A stretch of 6,914 nt of DNA from UBA8437 sp963578885 (GTDB lineage: Bacteria > Planctomycetota > Planctomycetia > Planctomycetales > Planctomycetaceae): positions 1-6,914 of the forward strand of contig CAUZEQ010000265.1 of the NCBI GenBank assembly GCA_963578885.1, written 5' to 3'. Both the position numbers and the translations under genes were made by a program. Numbering within the stretch: position 1 is the stretch's first letter; the number at the start of each line of letters is the position of its first letter. Positions 1-6,574 of this stretch are shown one piece after another. The notes beneath the pieces were generated by a model, which did no database searches, was not told the DNA's origin, and saw nothing but the letters and a program-made list of their open reading frames with translations.

Positions 1-904
1 GCCCAGCGTGACGAGCGGCCCGGGGCACCAGGCTGTGATCGGTCAGGCCCGGGATCGTGTTCACCTCCAGCACCCACGGATCCCCCGACTCATCGACCAG
101 CAGATCAACCCGCACCAGGCCACGGGTCCCGATCGCCAGGCAGGCCTCCCTCGACGCCGCCAGCACCAGCTCGGCCGTCGAGCCAGCAACCGGATCCGGA
201 AAACTCAATTTCGTCCGCTCGTCCTGGTACTTCGCCTCGAAATCAAAGAACCCACGCGGAGTCTCGATCAGGGTCGCAGGCAATGGCCGGCCGTCGAGCC
301 AGCCCACGGTCCATTCCTGGCCCGCGATCGCCCGTTCGACCAGCACCCGAGATCCCAGCCGGAATGCCAAGTCCAGTGCCTTGCCATACTGTGCGGGAGT
401 CTCGACCAGGCGGACACCCAGGCTGCTGCCCTGGGCATCGGGCTTGACCACCACCGGCAGACCCCACCTCGCCACAAGCCCGGCTGGCACCGCCGGGTCG
501 TACCCCCGCTGCAGGGTGACCGCTGCGGGAGTCGGCACGCCTGCCGATTCGAAACAGGCCTTCGCCCGGGTCTTGGAAAACGCCCGCCGCGACGCCTCAA
601 CACCACAGCCGGTGTAGGCGACGCCGCGGTCCCAGAGCTCCGACTGGATCCGACCGTCTTCTCCCCCCGGACCGTGCAACGCCAGCAACGCCACCTCGTC
701 GGGCCGCCAGTCGCAATCCGCAACCCGAACCACCGCCGGGTCGAGCTCGCGGACCTCAAAGCCCAGCTCCCTTAGTGCCAGGCTCACCGCCTCGCCACTG
801 GCCAGGCTGATCTCGCGTTCCGGCGAGTCGCCTCCGGCAAGTACGCTGACTCGAGACGCAACGTGGTTGGAGGTCGAGTCGAAGTGGTGGGCTGGAATCG
901 GCAC
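1..904 (-). CDS. ddl: D-alanine--D-alanine ligase, 3' end cut off by the window edge
   Basis: Cytoplasmic ATP-grasp ligase that joins two D-Ala molecules into the dipeptide later added to UDP-MurNAc-tripeptide. The visible 301 residues are nearly complete (E. coli DdlB has 306). In order they show GGDSPEREIS (residues 24-33, with E29 matching DdlB E15), HGPGGEDG (77-84), KPDAQGSSLG (154-163, S160 matching S150), EAKY (223-226, Y226 matching Y216), R265 and D267, and the Mg-binding E280 and N282 in LEVNTIPGLT. The retained EAKY tyrosine is the D-Ala-D-Ala type, not the Phe form of D-Ala-D-Lac ligases. The start is GTG at 904-902: the same frame is closed upstream by the murB TAA stop (916-914), and no ATG, GTG or TTG lies between GTG and the first motif. 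This leaves about 18 residues before the core. It is the last visible gene of murC-murB-ddl and probably lacks only about 20 C-terminal residues. Confidence 0.95.
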   Translation of the reverse strand, partial: MPIPAHHFDSTSNHVASRVSVLAGGDSPEREISLASGEAVSLALRELGFEVRELDPAVVRVADCDWRPDEVALLALHGPGGEDGRIQSELWDRGVAYTGCGVEASRRAFSKTRAKACFESAGVPTPAAVTLQRGYDPAVPAGLVARWGLPVVVKPDAQGSSLGVRLVETPAQYGKALDLAFRLGSRVLVERAIAGQEWTVGWLDGRPLPATLIETPRGFFDFEAKYQDERTKLSFPDPVAGSTAELVLAASREACLAIGTRGLVRVDLLVDESGDPWVLEVNTIPGLTDHSLVPRAARHAG

Positions 905-913
905 GCCAGCGTC

Positions 914-1792
914 TTACCAGATGCCGATTTCGAGCTCCAGATCAACACCAAACTGCGTGGTCACCTGGCCACGAGCCCGCTCGATCAACTCGAGCACGTC
1001 GTCGGAGGTGGCTTCGGGGGCGGTCACGATGAAGTTGGCGTGTCGGTCGCTGATCTCGGCCCCGCCCACCGATTCTCCCTTGAGCCCCGCCTGCTCGACC
1101 AGGCTGCCGGCACTGATGCCTCGAGGGTTCTTGAAAATGCAGCCGGCCGACTGGTGAGCCATCGGCTGGGTCGCCTTCCGCATGATCCACAGCTTCCGCA
1201 TTCTCTTGAGCGTTTCGTCGACATCGCCCGTCGCGAGAGCAAATGTGCACTCGATCACGACCAGTTCGTTGATGCTGCTGTGGCGGTAGCCGAACGACAG
1301 TTCGTCCTCGCTGCGAGTGAACTGCTCGCCGCTGGACGTCATCACCGTCACGCTCTGGACACTCTGGCCCACGTCACCGCTGCGACCCCCCGCGTTGCCT
1401 CGCAGGGCTCCTCCCACCGTGCCGGGGATGCCCACCAGGGTCTCCAGCCCGACCAGGCCGGCTCGGACACTGTGAGAGATGACGTGCGAGAGCAACGTGC
1501 CGGCTCCGGCGGTTACCGTCGTACCCTCGATCGTGATCTCCCCAAACGCCTGCTCCGACAGCCGCAAGACCACACCCCCGATGCCCTCGTCTCGCACCAG
1601 CAGGTTCGAACCGCTGCCCAGCACGCGGCACGGCACACCCGTCTCGTGGCAACACCGGACCACCGCCGCCAATTCGTCGATCGACCGAGGCTCGACCAGG
1701 TACTCGGCCGGACCACCGACCTTCAACCAGGTCCATTCCGCGAGAGAACGATCGCGTTGTGTGATGTCACTGAAATCAGCGAGTGAACTCAT
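914..1792 (-). CDS. murB: UDP-N-acetylenolpyruvoylglucosamine reductase (MurB)
   Basis: Cytoplasmic FAD enzyme that reduces UDP-GlcNAc-enolpyruvate to UDP-MurNAc using NADPH. The 292-residue length fits the shorter type II MurB. The FAD domain shows WLKVGGPA (22-29), GSGSNLLV (59-66) and GIPGTVGGALRGNAG (121-135), and FGYR lies at 167-170. The catalytic-loop motif is SAGCIFKNP (215-223), so the proton donor that is Ser229 in E. coli is Cys218 here; this Cys form occurs naturally in other MurBs. The C-terminal LELEIGIW (285-292) supplies E288 as the likely counterpart of the essential C-terminal Glu. The ATG at 1792 gives a normal family N-terminus, about 20 residues before WLKVGGPA. Its first 17 nt overlap the end of murC, which suggests translational coupling, and its TAA is followed 9 nt later by the in-frame ddl start. 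Confidence 0.97.
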   Translation of the reverse strand: MSSLADFSDITQRDRSLAEWTWLKVGGPAEYLVEPRSIDELAAVVRCCHETGVPCRVLGSGSNLLVRDEGIGGVVLRLSEQAFGEITIEGTTVTAGAGTLLSHVISHSVRAGLVGLETLVGIPGTVGGALRGNAGGRSGDVGQSVQSVTVMTSSGEQFTRSEDELSFGYRHSSINELVVIECTFALATGDVDETLKRMRKLWIMRKATQPMAHQSAGCIFKNPRGISAGSLVEQAGLKGESVGGAEISDRHANFIVTAPEATSDDVLELIERARGQVTTQFGVDLELEIGIW

Positions 1793-3305
1793 GTCGAACC
1801 CGGTCGATGTCGCCGGCTCCCATCGTGATCAGCACGTCCCCCGGCCGGGTCTCATCGTCTAGAGTCGCAACGAGGTGGTCAAGAGAGGGCACGAAGCCGC
1901 AGCGGGTCCCCGAGCCCCCCGCCTCGATCCGCTCGGCCAACTCGCGGCTGACCGACGCCGACCGATCGTCGTCTTCGCGAGCTGCAAAGACCGGAAGCAC
2001 CAGCACCAGGTCGGCCAGCCCCAGGCTCGAAACAAACTCGTCAAACAGCTCCAGCGTTCTGGAGACCTGGTGAGGTTGAAAGGCACACCAGAGCCGACCC
2101 TCACCCACCATCTCCCGAGCCGTCTCGAGCGTGGCCCGTACGGCGGTGGGATGATGGGCATAATCGTCGACCACGGTCACGCCCCGCCACGAACCGATCC
2201 GCTCGAACCGACGCCGGATCCCCGAATACCCAAGCAGCCCCTCGCGAACCCCCTCCGGGTCGACTCCCAGCTCGCACGCCATCGCCGCCGCCGCCAACGC
2301 ATTGTCGACGTTGTGACGACCCGGCACAGGCACGGTGATCTCGGTGAGAAACCGCCCTCGGTACAGCAGCCGAAAGCGGCTGCCCCAGGCCGTCGGGCGA
2401 ATCTCCGCCGCACACCAATCCGATGTCGGGCACCGGCCGAAGGTCTTCACCCGAGCCGTCGCCCGCCGTGCCGCGACCGCCGCCCAGCGACAGTGCTCGG
2501 CAACCAGCAGCAACCCCGAGCTCTCGATCGACGCCGCGAAGGACCCGTACGCCTCGATCGCCTCGTCCAGCGATCCATAACAGTCGAAATGGTCCGGTTC
2601 GATCCCGCTGATCACCGCAAGCCGAGGTGCCAGGTCCAGAAAGCTGCGACGGTACTCGCAACTCTCGACCACCAGCAACTCGCCGCTGCCCGCCCAGCCG
2701 CTGCAGCCCCGGTCGATCAACTGCGCCCCGACGACCGCCGACGGCGACAGGCCGGCCGATTCGAGCAGCGTGGCGGTCATCGCCGTCGTCGTGCTCTTGC
2801 CATGCGTCCCGGCAATCGACACCCCGATGCGATCCGACATCAGCCGACCCAGCATCTGGCTGTAGGACAACTCGACGATTCCCAGCTCCCCGGCTTGTTT
2901 CCGCTCGACATTCCCGGCACCAATCGCCTGGCTGTAGACCAGCACGTCGGTGTGCCGCGGCACGTGGGTCGCACAATGGCCCGGCCGGACGATCTGGTCG
3001 CGACGGCCCAGAGCCTCGATCACGGCGCCGGTCGCCTGCTGGTCCGATCCGCTGACCCGCCAACCCATGCCCGTCAGCAACTCGGCCAATGCCTGCATGC
3101 CCGAACCGCAGATGCCGACCAGGTGAGCCGACCGAGCCGATCGCTCGCTGACCAACCGCTCGGTGCCTCGAGCACGCGTCGCAGCCAGGCGTCCGCCAAA
3201 ACGACCGACCCGGCCACGCACCGACACGCCCGACACTCGAGATGCTCCAACCGCGTCGGGCCCGATGGCTCGATACGACTGTAGAGGTGAGACGGCGGCA
3301 TCCAT
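1776..3305 (-). CDS. murC: UDP-N-acetylmuramate--L-alanine ligase (MurC), start uncertain
   Basis: Cytoplasmic ATP-dependent ligase that adds L-Ala to UDP-MurNAc, the first amino-acid step of peptidoglycan synthesis. Counting from ATG 3305 (509 residues), the Rossmann-like N-terminal domain opens at HLVGICGSGM (61-70). The Mur-ligase P-loop GTHGKSTT is at 166-173, ESCEYRRSFL at 214-223, GRHNVDNALAA at 329-339, DDYAHHP at 380-386 and FQPHQVSRT at 409-417. CEYRRSFL replaces the EADESDGSF-type motif of proteobacterial MurC. The true start is unclear. The frame stays open to a GTG at 3374 and an ATG at 3362, but a promoter-like sequence overlaps both. TTG 3155 would give 459 residues, nearer the usual MurC size, and would drop an Arg-rich leader with no visible motif. 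ATG 3305 has an AGGTG 10 nt upstream and was chosen as a compromise. The gene ends 17 nt inside murB. Confidence 0.93.
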   Translation of the reverse strand: MDAAVSPLQSYRAIGPDAVGASRVSGVSVRGRVGRFGGRLAATRARGTERLVSERSARSAHLVGICGSGMQALAELLTGMGWRVSGSDQQATGAVIEALGRRDQIVRPGHCATHVPRHTDVLVYSQAIGAGNVERKQAGELGIVELSYSQMLGRLMSDRIGVSIAGTHGKSTTTAMTATLLESAGLSPSAVVGAQLIDRGCSGWAGSGELLVVESCEYRRSFLDLAPRLAVISGIEPDHFDCYGSLDEAIEAYGSFAASIESSGLLLVAEHCRWAAVAARRATARVKTFGRCPTSDWCAAEIRPTAWGSRFRLLYRGRFLTEITVPVPGRHNVDNALAAAAMACELGVDPEGVREGLLGYSGIRRRFERIGSWRGVTVVDDYAHHPTAVRATLETAREMVGEGRLWCAFQPHQVSRTLELFDEFVSSLGLADLVLVLPVFAAREDDDRSASVSRELAERIEAGGSGTRCGFVPSLDHLVATLDDETRPGDVLITMGAGDIDRVRHEFTR

Positions 3306-3360
3306 GGCCGGGAGACACCTGTGAGGACGGGGCGAGACGGGACGTACTTTTGGGCCGGGC

Positions 3361-3389
3361 ATTCTGACGGCCACTCACGGGACTGCAAA
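3361..3389 (-). promoter_or_regulatory. Possible sigma-70-type promoter for murC-murB-ddl
   Basis: On the minus strand TTTGCA (3389-3384) is separated by exactly 17 bp from CAGAAT (3366-3361), each matching 4 of 6 consensus bases. The -10 hexamer is identical to that of the stronger candidate upstream of the ketosynthase-like gene. It would start transcripts near 3354, which fits a murC start at 3305 or 3155 but not at 3374 or 3362. Chance occurrence is a real possibility. Confidence 0.3.
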
Positions 3390-3409
3390 CCCCAAAACAA
3401 CCCCGGCCC

Positions 3410-3436
3410 CACCGCAGCATCACCGCAGCATCACCG
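3410..3436. repeat. 11-bp tandem duplication at the 3' end of the toroid-protein gene
   Basis: CACCGCAGCAT occurs twice head to tail (3410-3420 and 3421-3431), followed by a partial third copy CACCG (3432-3436). On the minus strand the repeats carry the TGA stop of the upstream gene (3433-3431), and an identical TGA follows 11 nt later. It looks like a small replication-slippage duplication at the end of a gene. No function is evident. Confidence 0.7.
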
Positions 3437-5014
3437 ACCGGGTGGCTGGGTGCTCGGCGAAGCCTCCGAGTCGGAACCCGTCTCCGCGGCCGGCTCACTC
3501 ACCTCGTACACGCTGACATGGCGATAGGGGGTCTCGAGCACCAGCACGCACATCGCGGTCAGGTAGAGTCGGCCGGCGATGTCGGACTTTTCGGCCGCCT
3601 GGCCCCGCGGTTGAGTCGGATGCCAGCTGCCCCGTACATCAGCCCCCTTGCGGCTGCTGCCGGTGCGGGCCTGGTGCGAGACGATCTGGTCGCGGACCGC
3701 ACGGTACCAGTCCTCCCACTGTACCCCACCCACGTTGTGCAGCACCTGGGCCGTGTAGTACCACGCGTAGACGTTGCGTCGCCCGTCGTCCCATTGGGGC
3801 TTGTGTCGCTCACCGAGCAGGTACCGCGTGCCGCTCTCCAACGCCGGATGCTCACGCGGCCAACCCAACCACTGCCGACACAACAGCCCCTCGGCGGTCA
3901 TCGCCTGCGACACGCCGAATTCCGGTTCGTAGCGGTATCGGGCGCCGTCCTCGAGTTCGACGGTGTCCAGAAAACTCGACGCCAGGATGAACGACTGTTC
4001 GGGCACCTCGATGTCGGCGATCCGAGCGGTGTGCAGAGCCATCAGTGCCCAGCCGGTGACCGACAGGTCGGCTCGGGTCAGGGGAGTCTGAGGCTGGTAC
4101 TTCCAGCCTCCGAGGGTCGGCTGCTGCGTGGTGATCAGGAAATCAACCGCCCGCCGGGCGGCTTCGCGCAACCCTCGATCGGCCGTCAGGGCCACCGCCT
4201 CGCACAACGCGATCGTCCCCATCGAATGTGCATAAAAGGCCTCCTCGCGACCGAACTCGTCGATGTCGAACAGGTTGCCATCGGGCCGCTGCTGACCGGC
4301 CAGCCAGTTGAGCCCGCGGGCCACCGTCTGCTGGTGATCACCGCCGGTGTGATTGAAACCGGCACCGAGGTATGCGAGCAGAGCCAGGGAGGTGGCACCG
4401 GTGTCGGTCCGAGCCGTCCGCCGGCCGGCGTCGGGGTAACCCTCGTGCAACCGCCAGTTCCCGGTCGGCTGCTGCTGCCGGGCAAACCAGCCCAGGGCAC
4501 TGCGGACCGCCAGGTCGCTCTTGCCACCCTCGTCGATCTTCAGCAACAGCTTCCGCTTCAACTCCGGAGTCCTCATCGCCAACCGGCCCGAGACACCGAT
4601 CGGCTTGACCGCCGGGCGGTTGGGACGCAGCGGCATCGGAGTCATCGGATCCGGGACCGGCGGCGGCACGGCGGTGGGTGCCCCGTCGGGCACCGATGCG
4701 ATTTTCACCGGGGCCCGCGCCGCCTGCTTCTGTTCGACTTCCCGAGCGGTCAGCCAGCGGAGATCGAGTGGTTCTTCGGGGAACAACTCGTCGCTGTCCA
4801 GCAGAAACCAACTCAGTACCGTCAGGATCAGCACGTGAGTCGCCACGCTGACGACCGCTCCGAAACTGCCCCCCTTGAGACCTCGGCGGAGACGTTGGGT
4901 GCTTGTCGACGGATTGATCGGGCCGGCCACGCGGATCAGCGACCGACGACGGCGGCGGCGAGGCGTCCCGCGGGTTGGGCCGGGACGATCGGCTGCAGGC
5001 CCCGATTCCGACAT
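3431..5014 (-). CDS. Membrane-anchored prenyltransferase/squalene-cyclase-like toroid protein, function unknown
   Basis: The 527-residue protein begins with an Arg-rich cytoplasmic tail (six Arg at 19-24) and one membrane segment (about 52-72). A Pro-rich linker (about 101-141) leads to an alpha/alpha toroid (about 166-498) and a Ser/Thr/Pro tail. The toroid has two full QW-type motifs, Q-x3-G-x-W at 181-187 and 298-304, and a degenerate one at 242-248 ending in Leu. Aromatic VYAWYYTAQVLHNVGG (415-430) resembles the C-terminal half of planctomycete 'prenyltransferase/squalene oxidase repeat' proteins. The DxDD acid motif of hopene cyclases is absent (the nearest stretch is ADLSVTGW), so terpene cyclisation is doubtful. 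The membrane segment has S56-x3-H60-x6-L67, the TonB spacing. The topology implies a domain outside the cytoplasmic membrane. ATG 5014 is preferred because the longer frame (to 5170) runs into the neighbouring gene. It could bind ligands or scaffold envelope proteins. Confidence 0.85.
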   Translation of the reverse strand: MSESGPAADRPGPTRGTPRRRRRRSLIRVAGPINPSTSTQRLRRGLKGGSFGAVVSVATHVLILTVLSWFLLDSDELFPEEPLDLRWLTAREVEQKQAARAPVKIASVPDGAPTAVPPPVPDPMTPMPLRPNRPAVKPIGVSGRLAMRTPELKRKLLLKIDEGGKSDLAVRSALGWFARQQQPTGNWRLHEGYPDAGRRTARTDTGATSLALLAYLGAGFNHTGGDHQQTVARGLNWLAGQQRPDGNLFDIDEFGREEAFYAHSMGTIALCEAVALTADRGLREAARRAVDFLITTQQPTLGGWKYQPQTPLTRADLSVTGWALMALHTARIADIEVPEQSFILASSFLDTVELEDGARYRYEPEFGVSQAMTAEGLLCRQWLGWPREHPALESGTRYLLGERHKPQWDDGRRNVYAWYYTAQVLHNVGGVQWEDWYRAVRDQIVSHQARTGSSRKGADVRGSWHPTQPRGQAAEKSDIAGRLYLTAMCVLVLETPYRHVSVYEVSEPAAETGSDSEASPSTQPPGR

Positions 5015-5082
5015 CACGCTCGTCCCGGACGGTGACTGGGTTTGGGGGGATTCACGACAACGTCGCTCATCACGACACGTCT

Positions 5083-5098
5083 CAATTCTAACGAATTG
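5083..5098. repeat. Perfect 6-bp inverted repeat in an AT-rich pocket between two genes
   Basis: CAATTC (5083-5088) and GAATTG (5093-5098) flank a TAAC loop, 2 nt beyond the stop of the ketosynthase-like gene. The pocket is much more AT-rich than its surroundings. No T-run follows on the minus strand, so it does not look like an intrinsic terminator. It also holds TAGAAT (minus strand), a possible -10 for the toroid gene, but I see no good -35. It may be an operator or an mRNA hairpin, or may mean nothing. Confidence 0.45.
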
Positions 5099-5100
5099 CC

Positions 5101-6408
5101 CTACGAAAGAATTGGCGATTCGGCCCGGACCACCACCGCCGCACTCTGGCCAAACTCGGTCCGGTTGCACGAGAGTCCCAGGGGGCTGGAGACCTCTACC
5201 GGGTCATTGGCAACAATTTCGAGTCGGCAGCCGTCTTCGGGCGACCGGAAGCCACGGGTGAAGGGAACCAGGCGGTGACCTGCCGACAGCAGGCAAGCGG
5301 CCAGTTCCACCGCTCCGCCCCCGGCGTCGGAATGGCCCAGGTAGCCGGCCAGAGCCGTCACCGGCACACTCGTCACCGAGTCTCCCAGCGCACGCTCGAT
5401 CGCCCGAGCCTCGATCGAGTCCTCCTCGGGCGAGCCGGTGGCACCGGCGTTCACGTGCCCCAACTCACCCGGCTCGATCCCCGCGTCCCCCAATGCCGCA
5501 GCAATCGCGTTGACCAGGCCCTCTCCGGCCACACGCCCGTCGCATCCCGCTCCACACCCGATCACCTCACCATGGACCGTCGCTCCCCGTTCTCGGGCAG
5601 TCTCCAGCCTCTCGATCACCAGCGCCGCGGCACCCTCGCCGAGCACCGTGCCGTCACGCTGTGCGTCGAAGGGTCGGCACGCATGGGCGGGGTCGTCGAC
5701 GTTTTGTGAGAGCGTGCGGCTGAGGTTCAACTTGACCAGGTCGATCGGTTGCAGCAGCGAACCGCTCGCTCCGACCACCATGCAGTCGGCCGCTCCCCGC
5801 TCGATCACGCGGACCCCTTCGGCGAGGGCGAGCAGTGCGGAGGTGTCTCGGGAGGTGATCGTGTTGTTGGGTCCGCGAGCGTCGAGTCCGATCGAGACAT
5901 GGCAGGCGGACATGTTGGGAAGCCGCCGAAGCAGCCACATCGGCGCGATCCGGCCCATGCTGTCCTCGCCCCAGCGAGTCCAGTCGATCGCGTCGTCGGC
6001 CGAGGTTTCGGCCTGGGGATCGACGAACCCGGTTGCTGCGGCGAGGTCTTCGGGCAGGCTCGAAATCCGACCGGCCCCAAACGACACTCCCACACGCTCG
6101 GGATCCAGTTCGCCGCGAGTCAGCCCCGCGTCGTCGATGGCCAACCGGCTGGCCGCCACGCCCAGTTGGATGTCTCGCGACATCACCTTCAGCAGCTTGC
6201 GAGAGGGGAGGTAATCGAGAGGATCGAAGTCGGTGATCTCGGCGGCCAGCCGCGAGGGCAGGGCGGCGGGAAAGGGGGGCGACAGTTTGGTGATTCCACC
6301 ACGACCTGCTGCGAGGCTTTCCCAAAAAGACTCGTGACCGATCCCGATCGGTGACACCACCCCGACGCCGGTGATCACGACACGTGCTGCGTCGTCGCCG
6401 GAAGCCAT
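5101..6408 (-). CDS. Ketosynthase-fold (FabF/CLF-like) protein with a broken active site
   Basis: The 435-residue protein spans a whole beta-ketoacyl-ACP synthase fold: VVITGVGVVSPIG (10-22) at the start, RPFDAQRDGTVLGEGAAALV (245-264) and SCNRTEFGQSAAVVV (413-427) near the end. Aligned by eye to FabF, the nucleophile elbow reads GPNNTITSRDTSA, so Asp188 stands at the catalytic Cys. The first His (NAHGT in FabF) is Gly322 in NAGATGS, the conserved Lys is Ala354, and only His359 in YLGHSDAGGG remains. The FGGTN gatekeeper loop is EFGQSA. Condensation by this protein alone is therefore unlikely. Chain-length factors, KS-like partners that lack the Cys, are the closest analogy, but they usually carry Gln. 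The ATG at 6408 has AGGGA 5 nt upstream, and a strong promoter candidate lies about 75 nt before it. It is the first gene of the minus-strand run, with no ACP or active KS beside it in this window. Confidence 0.92.
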   Translation of the reverse strand: MASGDDAARVVITGVGVVSPIGIGHESFWESLAAGRGGITKLSPPFPAALPSRLAAEITDFDPLDYLPSRKLLKVMSRDIQLGVAASRLAIDDAGLTRGELDPERVGVSFGAGRISSLPEDLAAATGFVDPQAETSADDAIDWTRWGEDSMGRIAPMWLLRRLPNMSACHVSIGLDARGPNNTITSRDTSALLALAEGVRVIERGAADCMVVGASGSLLQPIDLVKLNLSRTLSQNVDDPAHACRPFDAQRDGTVLGEGAAALVIERLETARERGATVHGEVIGCGAGCDGRVAGEGLVNAIAAALGDAGIEPGELGHVNAGATGSPEEDSIEARAIERALGDSVTSVPVTALAGYLGHSDAGGGAVELAACLLSAGHRLVPFTRGFRSPEDGCRLEIVANDPVEVSSPLGLSCNRTEFGQSAAVVVRAESPILS

Positions 6409-6483
6409 GGGGATCCCTGCGGGATGAAAGGAGAAAAGGGGGTCGTGCCGAGTGGAGACGAACCATGTTGCGGAGGGGAGGCA

Positions 6484-6512
6484 ATTCTGCGAGTCGATTC
6501 CGGCGGTGTCAA
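6484..6512 (-). promoter_or_regulatory. Sigma-70-type promoter upstream of the ketosynthase-like gene
   Basis: On the minus strand a perfect TTGACA (6512-6507) is followed by a 17-bp spacer and CAGAAT (6489-6484). The predicted transcription start near 6477 leaves a leader of about 70 nt before the ATG at 6408. It is the best promoter match in the window for the leftward genes and could drive the whole minus-strand run. Confidence 0.6.
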
Positions 6513-6574
6513 CCGCGGGTCCGCTGCGAAGAAGCCGGATGCGGGTGTGGGCCTGGAGATGAGGACTCAGCGGT

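Noticed and set aside
223..249. A Phe-type D-Ala-D-Lac ligase, suggested by Phe residues in FFDFEAKY
   Set aside because: The specificity residue matching DdlB Y216 is the Tyr of EAKY, which is retained; the Phe residues lie at other positions.
8..775. A 255-codon plus-strand open frame and a 163-codon minus-strand frame across ddl
   Set aside because: The remaining minus frame translates continuously as Ddl with all catalytic residues; these others show no domain.
863..1786. A 307-codon plus-strand open frame opposite murB
   Set aside because: It is a shadow of MurB, whose FAD-binding and catalytic motifs are on the minus strand.
1875..3284. A 469-codon plus-strand open frame opposite murC
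   Set aside because: Low-complexity Arg/Pro/His composition with no motif, and the opposite strand encodes an unmistakable MurC.
3352..3409. Inverted repeat GGGCCGGG / CCCGGCCC flanking 42 bp between the toroid gene and murC
   Set aside because: The loop is too long and no T-run follows on the minus strand, so it is not a credible terminator. Such GC words recur by chance here.
3518..5035. A 505-codon plus-strand open frame opposite the toroid gene
   Set aside because: It is rich in Arg, Pro, Gln and His with no recognisable domain and mirrors a clear minus-strand protein with TM, linker and QW motifs. Long antisense frames are expected in high-GC DNA.
5015..5170. An N-terminal extension of the toroid protein back to 5170
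   Set aside because: It would overlap the end of the ketosynthase-like gene by 70 bp, and the added sequence is featureless. ATG 5014 leaves a normal Arg-rich tail before the membrane segment.
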